A stretch of 64,000 nucleotides of DNA, from assembly GCA_900469475.1 (NCBI GenBank), contig UBXG01000002.1, forward strand, positions 1 through 64,000. The letters run 5' to 3'. Positions within the stretch are counted from its first letter, which is position 1, and the number at the start of each line of letters is the position of its first letter. The notes under the pieces were generated by a model, which worked only from the letters and a program-made list of their open reading frames with translations, searched no databases and was not told the DNA's origin. Below are positions 26,438 through 34,910 of the stretch, piece after piece. Source of the DNA: Hyphomicrobiales bacterium. GTDB lineage: Bacteria > Pseudomonadota > Alphaproteobacteria > Rhizobiales > Rhizobiaceae. A program made the position numbers and the translations under genes.

Positions 26438-27247
26438 TCAGCGTTTGGGGCCCATGCGGTTGCGCATGTCCATCATGATCGAATCAGCGGCAACGACCAC
26501 CCGTGGCGCCCATGCCTGCAGCCTCTGCTGCGTGACGCGATAGGCCGGGCCGGTCACCGAGACTCCGGCAAGCATATGACCATCATCGGACCGGATCGGC
26601 GCAGCGACGCAGCAGATACCGTTTTCGTGTTCCTCAAGATCGAAGGCGTAGCCGCGCGCCCGGATTTGCGAGATATCGGAGAGCAGCTCCGAGGGGGAGC
26701 GAAGGGTATGCTCTGTGTAGGGGCGATATTCGAGACCTGAGATTCTCTCTGTAAGCTCGGCATCGTCGAGTACAGAGAGTGCTGCCTTGCCGACACCGGT
26801 GCAATAGGCGGGAGAAGCATTGCCGACCTGCGAATACATCCGCACGGATTGCTGACCTTCCACCTTGTCGAGATAGATCACCTCCGCGCCCCGCAGGACG
26901 CCGAGATGCACGGTCTCACCCGTCACCTCCTGCAAACGGTGAAGATGCGGCTCGGCAATCGCCCGAAACTCGTTGCGCGCCCAACTGCGTGAAGCAAGGG
27001 TCAGGAGCCGCAATCCGATCCGATAGCGCCCGTCGCGGTCGACCTCCAGAAGCCCCTCCTCGACAAGATGCGACAATTGCCGATGCAGCGTGCCGCGCGG
27101 CTGATCGGAAAGCGAGAGAATGTCGGTAAAGCGCATGGGGCCATCAGCCAGCGCGACGAAATCGAGCAGGGAGACGAGCTTTCCGAGCGTCCCCGTTTCC
27201 CGATCGCGATGCCTTTTATTTTTTCCCGCCTCTGAACCTAGACCCAT
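26438..27247 (-). CDS. IclR-family transcriptional regulator
   Basis: 269 aa. An N-terminal winged helix (GTLGKLVSLLDFVA, then DQPRGTLHRQLSHLVEEG) is followed by the IclR effector domain, with the conserved GVGKAALSVLDD and GYAFDLEEHENGICCVAAPI blocks. It is divergent from the sugar operon, with 127 bases between start codons. The likely role is local control of that operon by a sugar-acid intermediate. This is inferred from position and from the palindromic operator in the gap. Confidence 0.9.
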   Translation of the reverse strand: MGLGSEAGKNKRHRDRETGTLGKLVSLLDFVALADGPMRFTDILSLSDQPRGTLHRQLSHLVEEGLLEVDRDGRYRIGLRLLTLASRSWARNEFRAIAEPHLHRLQEVTGETVHLGVLRGAEVIYLDKVEGQQSVRMYSQVGNASPAYCTGVGKAALSVLDDAELTERISGLEYRPYTEHTLRSPSELLSDISQIRARGYAFDLEEHENGICCVAAPIRSDDGHMLAGVSVTGPAYRVTQQRLQAWAPRVVVAADSIMMDMRNRMGPKR

Positions 27248-27283
27248 ACTCGTTCATTTATCTCTGGCAAAACCGCACTGTCC

Positions 27284-27312
27284 TTGACACTGTGCAAGGG
27301 TAGTCCGATAAT
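27284..27312 (+). promoter_or_regulatory. Near-consensus sigma-70 promoter of the sugar operon
   Basis: TTGACA (27284-27289), a 17-base spacer and GATAAT (27307-27312). Transcription would start near 27319, upstream of the TTG start at 27375, and the operator palindrome would fall just downstream of that point. Confidence 0.7.
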
Positions 27313-27330
27313 TCCATATAGTCAAATTAC

Positions 27331-27347
27331 GTTCCGAATAATGGAAC
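27331..27347 (+). promoter_or_regulatory. Candidate IclR-type operator palindrome
   Basis: GTTCC-N7-GGAAC, a perfect palindrome immediately downstream of the predicted transcription start. A further ATTCCAT at 27311-27317 could be a second half-site overlapping the -10. A bound repressor here would block transcription. Confidence 0.5.
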
Positions 27348-27374
27348 TTTTCATTGATCTTGGGAGGAGACATC

Positions 27375-28145
27375 TTGGCCGATATTCAGGCGCAATTTCC
27401 CGATCTAAAAGATCGCACGGTTCTCGTCACCGGCGGAGGCTCCGGCATCGGCGCAAGCCTGGTGGAGGCTTTTGCCCGTCAGGGGGCGAAAGTCGCCTTC
27501 ATTGATATAGCCGAGGAACCCAGCAAGGCGCTAGCGGCCAAGCTTTCAGGTCAATTTGCCCATCCTGTTGCCTTCTACCATGCCGACCTGCGCGATGTCG
27601 GCGCGATCAAAAGCACAGTTGCGGCCGTCGAGGCCGATCTCGGGGCGATCCGGGTCCTCGTCAACAACGCGGGTTGGGACGACCGGCACGACATCGCCAC
27701 CACGACCGAAGAATATTGGGACAACAATCAGGCGATCAATCTGAAGCAAGTCTTCTTCGTCTCACAGGCGGCGGCACCGGGCATGCGCGCAGCCGGCGGC
27801 GGCGCGATCATCAACTTCTCCTCGATCGTCTTCAAGATGAACCCGCCGCTTCTGTCCTCCTACGCGACCGCGAAGTCCGGCATCATCGGGCTGACCAAGA
27901 GCTTTGCCGGACGCTTCGGGCCGGAGAATATCCGCGTCAACGCCGTTCTGCCTGGAATGATCGTCACACAGCGCCAGCTCGACCTCTGGCTGACGGAGGA
28001 CGGCATGGCGAAGATGATGGACCGGCAATGCCTGAAGCGCGTGCTGAGCCCCGAGGATCTGGTCGGTCCAGTGCTCTTCCTGGCTTCGGACTGCTCCGGC
28101 GCCATGAACGGACAAGCCATCACTGTCGATGGCGGTATTTTCTAA
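27375..28145 (+). CDS. SDR-family sugar dehydrogenase
   Basis: 256 aa classical short-chain dehydrogenase. The nucleotide-binding TGGGSGIG is at residues 19-26, NNAG at 97-100, and the catalytic Ser150, Tyr163 and Lys167 lie in NFSSIV and SYATAKSG. The start is a TTG with GGAGGA 6 bases upstream. It is the first gene of an operon with a sugar-acid kinase, an aldolase and a lactonase. It probably oxidises an aldose such as galactose or arabinose to the lactone with NAD(P)+. Oxidation of a sugar acid or alcohol is possible too. The exact sugar is inference. Confidence 0.85.
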   Translation: MADIQAQFPDLKDRTVLVTGGGSGIGASLVEAFARQGAKVAFIDIAEEPSKALAAKLSGQFAHPVAFYHADLRDVGAIKSTVAAVEADLGAIRVLVNNAGWDDRHDIATTTEEYWDNNQAINLKQVFFVSQAAAPGMRAAGGGAIINFSSIVFKMNPPLLSSYATAKSGIIGLTKSFAGRFGPENIRVNAVLPGMIVTQRQLDLWLTEDGMAKMMDRQCLKRVLSPEDLVGPVLFLASDCSGAMNGQAITVDGGIF

Positions 28146-28182
28146 TCTCAAGATTTCTGACGCAAGACTTGGAGCATTTCTT

Positions 28183-29115
28183 ATGACGAAACCGGCATAT
28201 GTCGCCGTGGACTGGGGCACCAGCAGTTTCCGGCTGTGGCTGATCGGCGAAGACGGCAGCATTCTCGCGGAGCGCCGTAGCGGCGAAGGCATGACCACGG
28301 CTGCGCAAACCGGCTTTGACAAGGTCCTGCAGGCACATCTCGACGCCGTATCGGCGCCGGACGCCATTCCCGTCATCGTCTGCGGCATGGCCGGCGCGCG
28401 CCAGGGCTGGGTGGAAGCCGGCTACATCGACACGCCGACCTCCCTTGCCGCAATCCTCACGGCCGCTGTTTCCGTGCCCGGACAATCCCGCGACATTCGC
28501 ATCCTGCCCGGCCTGGCGCAACGCAGCCAACAGGTACCGGACGTCATGCGCGGCGAGGAAACGCAGCTGCTCGGCACGATTGCGGCCGATGCCACGGGCG
28601 AACAACTCGTCTGCATGCCGGGAACCCATTCGAAATGGGTGCGCGTGCTGGATGGTCAGGTGACAGGCTTTTCCACCTTCATGACGGGCGAGCTTTTCGA
28701 CGTCATTACCAAGCACAGCATCCTGTCGCATGCGGTTGCCGGTGCTGCAGACATGCCGGCCGACACAAAGACATTCGAGACCGCCCTCAAGGCGGCCCTG
28801 GATAAGCCGGCGCTCCTCACCAATCTGCTGTTCACGGCTCGCTCCGGCCAGCTTCTGAACGGGCTGACGGCAGCCGGTGCGCAGGCGCTCATATCGGGCA
28901 CACTGATCGGCGCGGAAATCGCCGGCGCGCGCGCCTCTGCGGGGCAGAATGCGGCCATCACGCTCGTTGCCTCCGGCCGCCTCCAGGCGCTCTACGAAGA
29001 CGCGTTCCGCGCCCTCTCCCTCCCCTTTAAGACGATCGACGCCGATGCCGCCGTCCGTCGCGGACTTTCCGCTGCGGCCGAAGCGATCTGGTTCAAGAAA
29101 GAAAGTAAAAGCTGA
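28183..29115 (+). CDS. dgoK: 2-dehydro-3-deoxygalactonokinase
   Basis: 310 aa kinase of the DgoK family (ASKHA fold). The N-terminal phosphate loop is VAVDWGTSSFRLWLI, and later blocks are VCGMAGARQGW, RGEETQLLG and CMPGTHSKWVRV. It converts 2-keto-3-deoxygalactonate to the 6-phosphate using ATP. The start has GGAG 8 bases upstream, and the stop overlaps the dgoA start codon by one base. Confidence 0.92.
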   Translation: MTKPAYVAVDWGTSSFRLWLIGEDGSILAERRSGEGMTTAAQTGFDKVLQAHLDAVSAPDAIPVIVCGMAGARQGWVEAGYIDTPTSLAAILTAAVSVPGQSRDIRILPGLAQRSQQVPDVMRGEETQLLGTIAADATGEQLVCMPGTHSKWVRVLDGQVTGFSTFMTGELFDVITKHSILSHAVAGAADMPADTKTFETALKAALDKPALLTNLLFTARSGQLLNGLTAAGAQALISGTLIGAEIAGARASAGQNAAITLVASGRLQALYEDAFRALSLPFKTIDADAAVRRGLSAAAEAIWFKKESKS

Positions 29116-29750
29116 TGACAACTCGCACCCCCTTTCCGCCCATGAAGCGCCCGCTCATTGCCATTCTTCGCGGCATCAAGCCCGAGGAAACGGCTGACAT
29201 TGTCGGCACGCTGATCGAGACAGGCTTCACGGCAATTGAAATCCCGTTGAATTCGCCGGAGCCGTTCCGCTCCATCGAAATCGCTGCCAAGATGGCGCCG
29301 GCCGATTGCCTGATCGGCGCCGGCACGGTGCTGACGGTCGAAGATGTCGACAGGCTTGATGGCGCCGGCGGCAAGCTCCTGGTGACACCGAATGTGGAGC
29401 CTGCGGTCATCAGCCGCGCCCGCGACAAAGGCATGGTGACAATGCCCGGCGTCTTCACCGCCACGGAAGCGCTTTCGGCCGCGCGCGCCGGCGCCACCGG
29501 GCTTAAATTCTTCCCCGCCGGCGTGCTCGGCGCCTCCGGCATCACGGCCATTCGCGCTGTCTTGCCGCCCGAACTCGTCATTGCGGCGGTCGGCGGCGTT
29601 TCGGACAAGAATTTCGCCGATTACACCAAGGCCGGCGTGCTCGCTTTCGGCCTCGGCACCAGCCTCTACAAGCCGGGAATGACGGCTGCAGAGGTTGCCG
29701 AACGTGCCAAGGTCACCATTTATGCCTATGATGCAGCCGTAGGAGCCTGA
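29115..29750 (+). CDS. dgoA: 2-dehydro-3-deoxy-6-phosphogalactonate aldolase
   Basis: 211 aa KDPG/KDPGal aldolase, a TIM barrel. The Schiff-base lysine is K131 in GLKFFPAG and the proton-relay Glu is E42 in AIEIPLNSPEPF. It splits KDPGal into pyruvate and glyceraldehyde 3-phosphate. The IPLNSP and LKFFPAG pattern favours the galactonate-type over the gluconate-type enzyme. It overlaps dgoK and is followed by the lactonase with only 3 bases between them. Confidence 0.92.
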   Translation: MTTRTPFPPMKRPLIAILRGIKPEETADIVGTLIETGFTAIEIPLNSPEPFRSIEIAAKMAPADCLIGAGTVLTVEDVDRLDGAGGKLLVTPNVEPAVISRARDKGMVTMPGVFTATEALSAARAGATGLKFFPAGVLGASGITAIRAVLPPELVIAAVGGVSDKNFADYTKAGVLAFGLGTSLYKPGMTAAEVAERAKVTIYAYDAAVGA

Positions 29751-29753
29751 TCT

Positions 29754-30641
29754 ATGACCGATATTCATGATTTTCAGGGGAATATTCTCTGCAACACCTC
29801 CTCCGTCCTCGGGGAAGGCCCAACCTACGACCCTGATACGGATACAGTCTGGTGGTTCAACATCCTCGGCAAGGAATTGCACGAATTGCACCTGCCGACC
29901 GGCAAGAAGCAGGTTCACGAGCTGCCGATGATGGCGAGCGTGCTGGCACGCGTCGATGCGGAACGGCAGATGATCGCGACCGAACAGGGTCTCTTCCTGC
30001 GCGATATCGCAACTGGCGAATTGAGCTTCTATGCGGCCATTGAAGCCGACAAGCCCGAAAACCGCTCCAATGACGGACGCACGCATATTTCCGGATCGCT
30101 CTGGATCGGCACCATGGGAAAACGCGCCGAGATGCAGGCAGGCGCGATCTATCATGTCGCCGGCGGCAAGGTGACCAAGATCTTCGACCAGATCAGCATT
30201 CCGAATTCCATCTGCTTCTCGCCCGATGGCACGATCGGATATTTCACCGATACCCGCGTCAGCCAGCTCATGCGCGTGCTCGTGGATCCCGAGACGGGGC
30301 TTCCGGCGGGCGAGCCGATCGTCATGGTCGACAGCATGGAAGATCCAGGCGGCCTCGACGGCTCGGTCTGCGATGCCGACGGCTATATCTGGAACGCGCG
30401 CTGGGGCTCCGGCTTCGTCGACAAATACAGCCCGGATGGCCTGCGCATCGAGCGCTATCGCGTACCCGCCATGCAGCCGTCCTGCCCCGCCTTCATCGGC
30501 AAGAATGCGGACCGGCTGGCCGTGACGACCGCCTGGGAAGGGTTGGATGAGGAGGCCCGCTCGATGCAGCCGCAGGCCGGTGCTCTTCTGGAGCTTGGCC
30601 TGACCGTGAAGGGCGTTTTCGACCCCCCATACAAGCTTTGA
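29754..30641 (+). CDS. SMP-30/gluconolactonase-type sugar lactonase
   Basis: 295 aa six-bladed beta-propeller lactonase. The metal-binding glutamate lies in VLGEGPTYDP near residue 20. RSNDGRTHISGSLWIGTMG near 108, SICFSPDG and DGSVCDADGYIWNARWG supply the remaining conserved Asn/Asp residues. It opens the aldono-lactone made by the dehydrogenase. AGGAG, located at the end of dgoA, serves as the ribosome site. It is the last gene of the operon, before a strong terminator. Confidence 0.9.
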   Translation: MTDIHDFQGNILCNTSSVLGEGPTYDPDTDTVWWFNILGKELHELHLPTGKKQVHELPMMASVLARVDAERQMIATEQGLFLRDIATGELSFYAAIEADKPENRSNDGRTHISGSLWIGTMGKRAEMQAGAIYHVAGGKVTKIFDQISIPNSICFSPDGTIGYFTDTRVSQLMRVLVDPETGLPAGEPIVMVDSMEDPGGLDGSVCDADGYIWNARWGSGFVDKYSPDGLRIERYRVPAMQPSCPAFIGKNADRLAVTTAWEGLDEEARSMQPQAGALLELGLTVKGVFDPPYKL

Positions 30642-30648
30642 TTGAAGG

Positions 30649-30687
30649 CCGCCCTCAGCCGATCTGGCTGAGGGCGGTATTATTTTG
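30649..30687 (+). terminator. Intrinsic terminator of the sugar operon
   Basis: A perfect 12-bp stem (30649-30660 with 30666-30677, core CCGCCCTCAGCC) with a 5-base loop, then TATTATTTT. It starts 8 bases after the lactonase stop. Confidence 0.92.
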
Positions 30688-30863
30688 ACGGATCATGCAG
30701 GGCGCAAGACACGTTCGGCTTCGAAACAAATTGAAATCTAAACTCAATCGTTCTCTGCGATCCTAATAATCTTTCCGGTTGTCTTTTGCTGCAGTAGCCG
30801 TTGATTCCCCAACATATTCCTTTCGTTTCCGAGCTGCACGACGCAATTTCTGCAACTTTTGAC

Positions 30864-30888
30864 GGAACCAATACCTCCCTGAGCCATT
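30864..30888 (+). promoter_or_regulatory. Candidate RpoE2/EcfG-type general stress promoter
   Basis: GGAAC, 18 bases, then TT, which fits the rhizobial extracytoplasmic stress sigma consensus. It lies about 110 bases before the PRC-barrel gene. The pattern is short, so support is modest. The rest of the 30642-30996 gap contains the operon terminator and no gene. Confidence 0.35.
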
Positions 30889-30996
30889 GCTTCTAGGACC
30901 GGTCCGACAACGGCCGGCATCACAAAAGTTCCACTCGCGCTGGTAAGCATGCGCGTATGACGAAGCATGCCCATCAGAATGAAAGGTAGGTTCACG

Positions 30997-31617
30997 ATGA
31001 CTGGGAAACTCTTTACTTCCGTTGCCGCAGGCGCCATCTTTGCTACGGCGTCCGTGCTTTCACCCATGGCTTTTGCCCAGGCGCAACAGCCATCGAACGG
31101 CGGCGCAGGCAATAACGCGCCAGTGACGCAAAGCGCACCGGCAACGCCTGACGTCACCAAGCCTGCTGGCTCGGCAGCACAGAAAAGTGCTCAGGCTCCT
31201 GCCCCCGCAACGGGCGGCCAAGCTGGCTATCTGACCACACAATCCGCGGATCAGATCAGCGCCAAGACCTATATGGGCCAGTCGGTCTATAACGGTCAGA
31301 ATGAAAGCATCGGCAGCATCAACGACCTGATCCTGCAGAAGCAGGGCGGCGTCGTTGCCGCCATCGTCGGTGTCGGCGGTTTCCTTGGCTTAGGCCAGAA
31401 AAACGTCGCGGTTCCTTTTGATAAGATCAGCGCCACCCAGAACCCTCAGGACGGGACGGTGAAGCTGACGACGACTGAAACGGCCGATTCCCTGAAGGCC
31501 GCACCGGAGTTCAAAACCCTCTCGATGCAGGCTTCCGAAAAGGCTGCTCAATCGTCCGGAACGTCGACAATGCCGGCAACCGACAACACGACAACTTCGT
31601 CGACCACCAACAAGTAA
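30997..31617 (+). CDS. Secreted PRC-barrel domain protein
   Basis: 206 aa. The signal peptide (MTGKLFTSVAAGAIFATASV, cleaving after AFAQA) is followed by a low-complexity Pro/Ala/Gln/Ser linker of about 50 residues. A PRC-barrel domain (ISAKTYMGQSVYNGQNESIGSI, then the barrel up to about residue 160) comes next, ending in a Ser/Thr-rich tail. Proteins like this are common, stress-induced periplasmic proteins in rhizobia, of unclear role. The start has AGGTAGG 6 bases upstream. A terminator follows. Confidence 0.85.
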   Translation: MTGKLFTSVAAGAIFATASVLSPMAFAQAQQPSNGGAGNNAPVTQSAPATPDVTKPAGSAAQKSAQAPAPATGGQAGYLTTQSADQISAKTYMGQSVYNGQNESIGSINDLILQKQGGVVAAIVGVGGFLGLGQKNVAVPFDKISATQNPQDGTVKLTTTETADSLKAAPEFKTLSMQASEKAAQSSGTSTMPATDNTTTSSTTNK

Positions 31618-31645
31618 ATATCGACGAAGTCTGGCGAAATATAGA

Positions 31646-31687
31646 AGCGGCGACCCTTACGGATCGCCGCTTTCTTTGACCTTTTTT
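31646..31687 (+). terminator. Intrinsic terminator after the PRC-barrel gene
   Basis: AGCGGCGA pairs with TCGCCGCT (31646-31653 with 31664-31671), followed by TTCTTTGACC and TTTTTT. It lies between convergent genes. Confidence 0.85.
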
Positions 31688-31692
31688 CAAAC

Positions 31693-33048
31693 TCAAGCAA
31701 TTTCGCGTTCGTGGCTGAGATCGAAATAATGGGTCTGCAGGTAACGAAGCGTCGCAGCGCCGTCGACCGGCTTTCCGAAATAATAGCCCTGCCCCATGGC
31801 GCAGCCCAGCGCCTTCAGCTTCGTCGCTTCGGCATGGTCCTCGATACCCTCAGCGACAACACGCAGATCAAGTCCTTCGCACATGGCAAGAACAGCCTTG
31901 ATGATATGTTCGGAAGCCCTATCCGAATTCATGCGGGAGACGAACGCCCGGTCAATTTTCACCTTGTCGAAGATGAACTCCCTCAAGCGTCCAAGGCTGG
32001 ACTGCCCGGTGCCGAAATCATCCAAAGAGATGCGCACGCCGACCGCGCGCAAGTCGGTGATAATGCGATGGGCCGTCTCGGCTGAGCTCATGACCGCGGT
32101 TTCGGTGATTTCGAGTTCGAGACGATGCGGATCCAGGCCGGCGCGCGTCAGGATCGCGAGAATGCTGCTGCTCGTGCCGGGGTCCATCAGCTGTGCCGAG
32201 GAGAGATTGAAGGAGAGGAATAATTCGCGCGGCCACGAGAGTGCTGCCTCCGCTGCTTTTCGCAGCAGGGTTTCGGACAGCGCGTCGATGAAGCCTCTCT
32301 CTTCGGCAAGCGGCACGAAGACAGCGGGGGAGACGAAGCCGAGATCCGGATCGTTCCAGCGCGCCAGGGCCTCGAAACCAAGAACCATGTTATTGGCAAG
32401 CGAGACAATCGGCTGGAAGTGCACGTCTATAGAATCGGAAATGATGGCATTGCGCAGCGCCTGCTCGAGCTGCGTCGCCCGCCTCATCTCCTGAGCAATC
32501 TCCCTGGAATAGACGGTGATCTGGCCGCGGCCGCGACGCTTGGAGCGATAGAGCGCCGTATCCGCATTTTTCAGGAGATCGTCGAACTCCTCTCCGGCGA
32601 AAGGATGGATGGCGAAGCCGAAGGAGGCGGAAAGGCGGACATTGCGATCGCCGAGATCATAGGGTGCCGACAGCACTTCGCGGATCATCTGTCCGAATTT
32701 CTCGGCACCGACCCGTTCGAAGACAAGCGGCAGCACAAAGGCAAACTCATCGCCGTCATGACGTGTCACCAGCGCGCCATCAGGTATGCAAGCCTTGAGG
32801 CGATGGGCAACCTGACAGAGGATCTCGTCACCCGCTTCGACGCCGAACAGGTCGTTGATCGGCTTGAAGGCATCGAGATTGACGATTCCGATCGTAAAGG
32901 GTGCCGGATCGTCGGCACGTTCCAGCGAAAGCGCGCGCGCGCGTTCACGCATGCGATATCGATTGCCGAGCCCCGTGAGCGGATCGGTATAGGCAATTGC
33001 TTGCGGTTCTTGACTGGCTGGCCCCGGCAGCATCTCAGTCGACTTCAT
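31693..33048 (-). CDS. GGDEF-EAL protein, probable c-di-GMP phosphodiesterase
   Basis: 451 aa with no membrane segment. The GGDEF domain is at residues 18-180 and the EAL domain at 195-445. The GGDEF signature reads DGDEF (98-102), so the first glycine is lost and synthase activity is doubtful. The EAL domain keeps the core: GFEALARW (225-231), EITETAVM, DDFGTGQSS, KIDRAFV and VAEGIED. The likely net activity is hydrolysis of c-di-GMP, with the GGDEF domain perhaps sensing GTP. The start at 33048 is where the conserved part begins. It is convergent with the PRC-barrel gene. Confidence 0.88.
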   Translation of the reverse strand: MKSTEMLPGPASQEPQAIAYTDPLTGLGNRYRMRERARALSLERADDPAPFTIGIVNLDAFKPINDLFGVEAGDEILCQVAHRLKACIPDGALVTRHDGDEFAFVLPLVFERVGAEKFGQMIREVLSAPYDLGDRNVRLSASFGFAIHPFAGEEFDDLLKNADTALYRSKRRGRGQITVYSREIAQEMRRATQLEQALRNAIISDSIDVHFQPIVSLANNMVLGFEALARWNDPDLGFVSPAVFVPLAEERGFIDALSETLLRKAAEAALSWPRELFLSFNLSSAQLMDPGTSSSILAILTRAGLDPHRLELEITETAVMSSAETAHRIITDLRAVGVRISLDDFGTGQSSLGRLREFIFDKVKIDRAFVSRMNSDRASEHIIKAVLAMCEGLDLRVVAEGIEDHAEATKLKALGCAMGQGYYFGKPVDGAATLRYLQTHYFDLSHEREIA

Positions 33049-33176
33049 ATTTGGTTCCGACCTTTTCTCCACCCGGGGAAAAAGCATGCCGGGGAAGTCT
33101 TAATAAAGGATGCCAAGAAGACGGTCATTCGGCACCGGCGATAAGTTGCCGTCGGTGGGTGATATCATCGTAGCAT

Positions 33177-34910
33177 TTATCTATTTTGCGCCTTTAGGGC
33201 ACCGCGCATGTATTTCTGGAAGACGGTCTCGATGATGTCGGGGCTTACCGGCTTCAGAATGACGTCGTCCATGCCGACCTCGGCGCATTCCTTGCGGTCC
33301 CGCTCGAAAGCCTGGGTCAGGACGCCGATAATCGGGGTATGGGTGCCGCTGCCCTTTTCCGCGCCGCGGATCAGCCGGGTGGATTCAAAACCGTTTAGCC
33401 CCGGCAACGAAATGTCCATCAGGATCAGTTCCGGACGATGCTCCTGCCACAGGCGCACCGCCTCATCACCGGTTGCGGCGATCACATAGCTGTATCCCAA
33501 CCCTTCGAGGATCTGCGAGAAGACGATCTGATTGATGTCATTGTCTTCGGCGACCAGGATTTGCGCCCGGCGCTCCTCACCGGCCGCGCGCCGCCATTCG
33601 GATGCAAGCCCCGGCTCGACGATCTCGCCCAGTTCGCCACGGATATTACGATTGAAATGACGCGCGATCAGGAAGGCAAGCTCGGTTGCAAGCTGCGATC
33701 CGTCCAACGACAGCGCGGTAAGGTTCTGCCGTTCGGCCAGCTCAATCCCGCGCTTGCCGAGCTGGTTGTCGACGATGACCAGGTCAATCTTGACGCCATG
33801 CGCGCTCGCCACGTCCAGAAAAGCCGCCTCTTCATTCTCGTTGTGAACGACGCAGGCTTCGAAGCCATATTTCTCGAGCGTCTTCAGAGCCGCCGTTTCG
33901 GCAGCGAAATCCGGCGTGACGACGAGCACCTTGCGGCCGTTGAAATTCTCCGGAACGAAGGTTTCCATGGCGGCCGGGCGGCGCGAAATGGTCTGCAGCG
34001 CAACCATCGGAACATAGGCGCGGCGATAGGAGCGATCACTGTTTTCCCGGATGCTCGATGCCAGCGCGAACTCGTCGAAATCACCGCCATCCTTGGGCAG
34101 GTCCTGCATGGTGCTGACCAGGAAATAGCGGCCGGGCTTGCCGATGCGCTGCTTGCGGGTGACGATATCGCGCTCGACGCCGTCACGCGCAATCTGGCGC
34201 TGCCGGGAGATCGACATTTCGCCGGTCTCGATCACATGCCGGTCGCTCTCATGAAAGCGATTGGCCAGGTCGGTGGAGAAGATATCGATGCTCTTGCGGC
34301 CGCGCACTTCGTCCGCCGCCGTCTGGTACTTGTCGCAGAATGCCCGGTTGACCGCGACATAGACGAGATTCTGGTCCTTGACGAAAACCGGAAAGGGCAG
34401 ATTGTCGAGAATATCCTCGGTCAGCTGCACGCGCTCCACATCGACGCGCCATTGCTCTTCGCGTTTCCTGGCTTCGGACACATCGGAAATGATGCAGAAG
34501 CCGATACCCGAGGATAGCCGTCGGTTGAGGACGCGCACCCAGCGGTCGTCGGCAAAGTGCTCGGTGGTCTCGAAGCGTTCGCGCCAATGCGAGGCTATGC
34601 GCTGCGATATCCAATCGTCACGGCTGGCGGCCGTTTTTGTCTGATGGCGTTGATAGCGTACACCGGTATCGAAGACGGCGCCCAGAAAATCGCGCAGCCG
34701 CGTGGAAGGCTGCAGAAATTCCGGTGCAATCGGGAAGAAGTTCAGAACCTGACGGCTGGCAAACAACAGCTGGTCGTTCTTGTCATAGGCGAAAAAGGCG
34801 CTGGAAAGACCATCGCAAAGGGCATCGAAGAACATCGTCTGCAGACTGCCGCCGAAAGGGGCATCAGCCGTCGTCATTGCCAAAGCTGCCTTTTCAATCT
34901 CGGCAGTCAT
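33177..34910 (-). CDS. PAS-PAS-pseudoreceiver-receiver signalling protein
   Basis: 577 aa, soluble. Two PAS-like domains (about 32-145 and 165-275) are followed by a degenerate receiver (326-420). A canonical receiver follows, with E455/D456, phospho-acceptor D499 in LILMDISLPGLNG, T532 and K553 (LKP). No histidine kinase dimerisation or ATPase domain is present. It looks like a hybrid kinase that has lost its kinase core, or a sensory response regulator that is phosphorylated by a partner. The second receiver keeps only one Asp (D381) and lacks the acidic pair. The ATG at 34910 with AGGA upstream is chosen. No partner kinase is nearby. Confidence 0.82.
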   Translation of the reverse strand: MTAEIEKAALAMTTADAPFGGSLQTMFFDALCDGLSSAFFAYDKNDQLLFASRQVLNFFPIAPEFLQPSTRLRDFLGAVFDTGVRYQRHQTKTAASRDDWISQRIASHWRERFETTEHFADDRWVRVLNRRLSSGIGFCIISDVSEARKREEQWRVDVERVQLTEDILDNLPFPVFVKDQNLVYVAVNRAFCDKYQTAADEVRGRKSIDIFSTDLANRFHESDRHVIETGEMSISRQRQIARDGVERDIVTRKQRIGKPGRYFLVSTMQDLPKDGGDFDEFALASSIRENSDRSYRRAYVPMVALQTISRRPAAMETFVPENFNGRKVLVVTPDFAAETAALKTLEKYGFEACVVHNENEEAAFLDVASAHGVKIDLVIVDNQLGKRGIELAERQNLTALSLDGSQLATELAFLIARHFNRNIRGELGEIVEPGLASEWRRAAGEERRAQILVAEDNDINQIVFSQILEGLGYSYVIAATGDEAVRLWQEHRPELILMDISLPGLNGFESTRLIRGAEKGSGTHTPIIGVLTQAFERDRKECAEVGMDDVILKPVSPDIIETVFQKYMRGALKAQNR

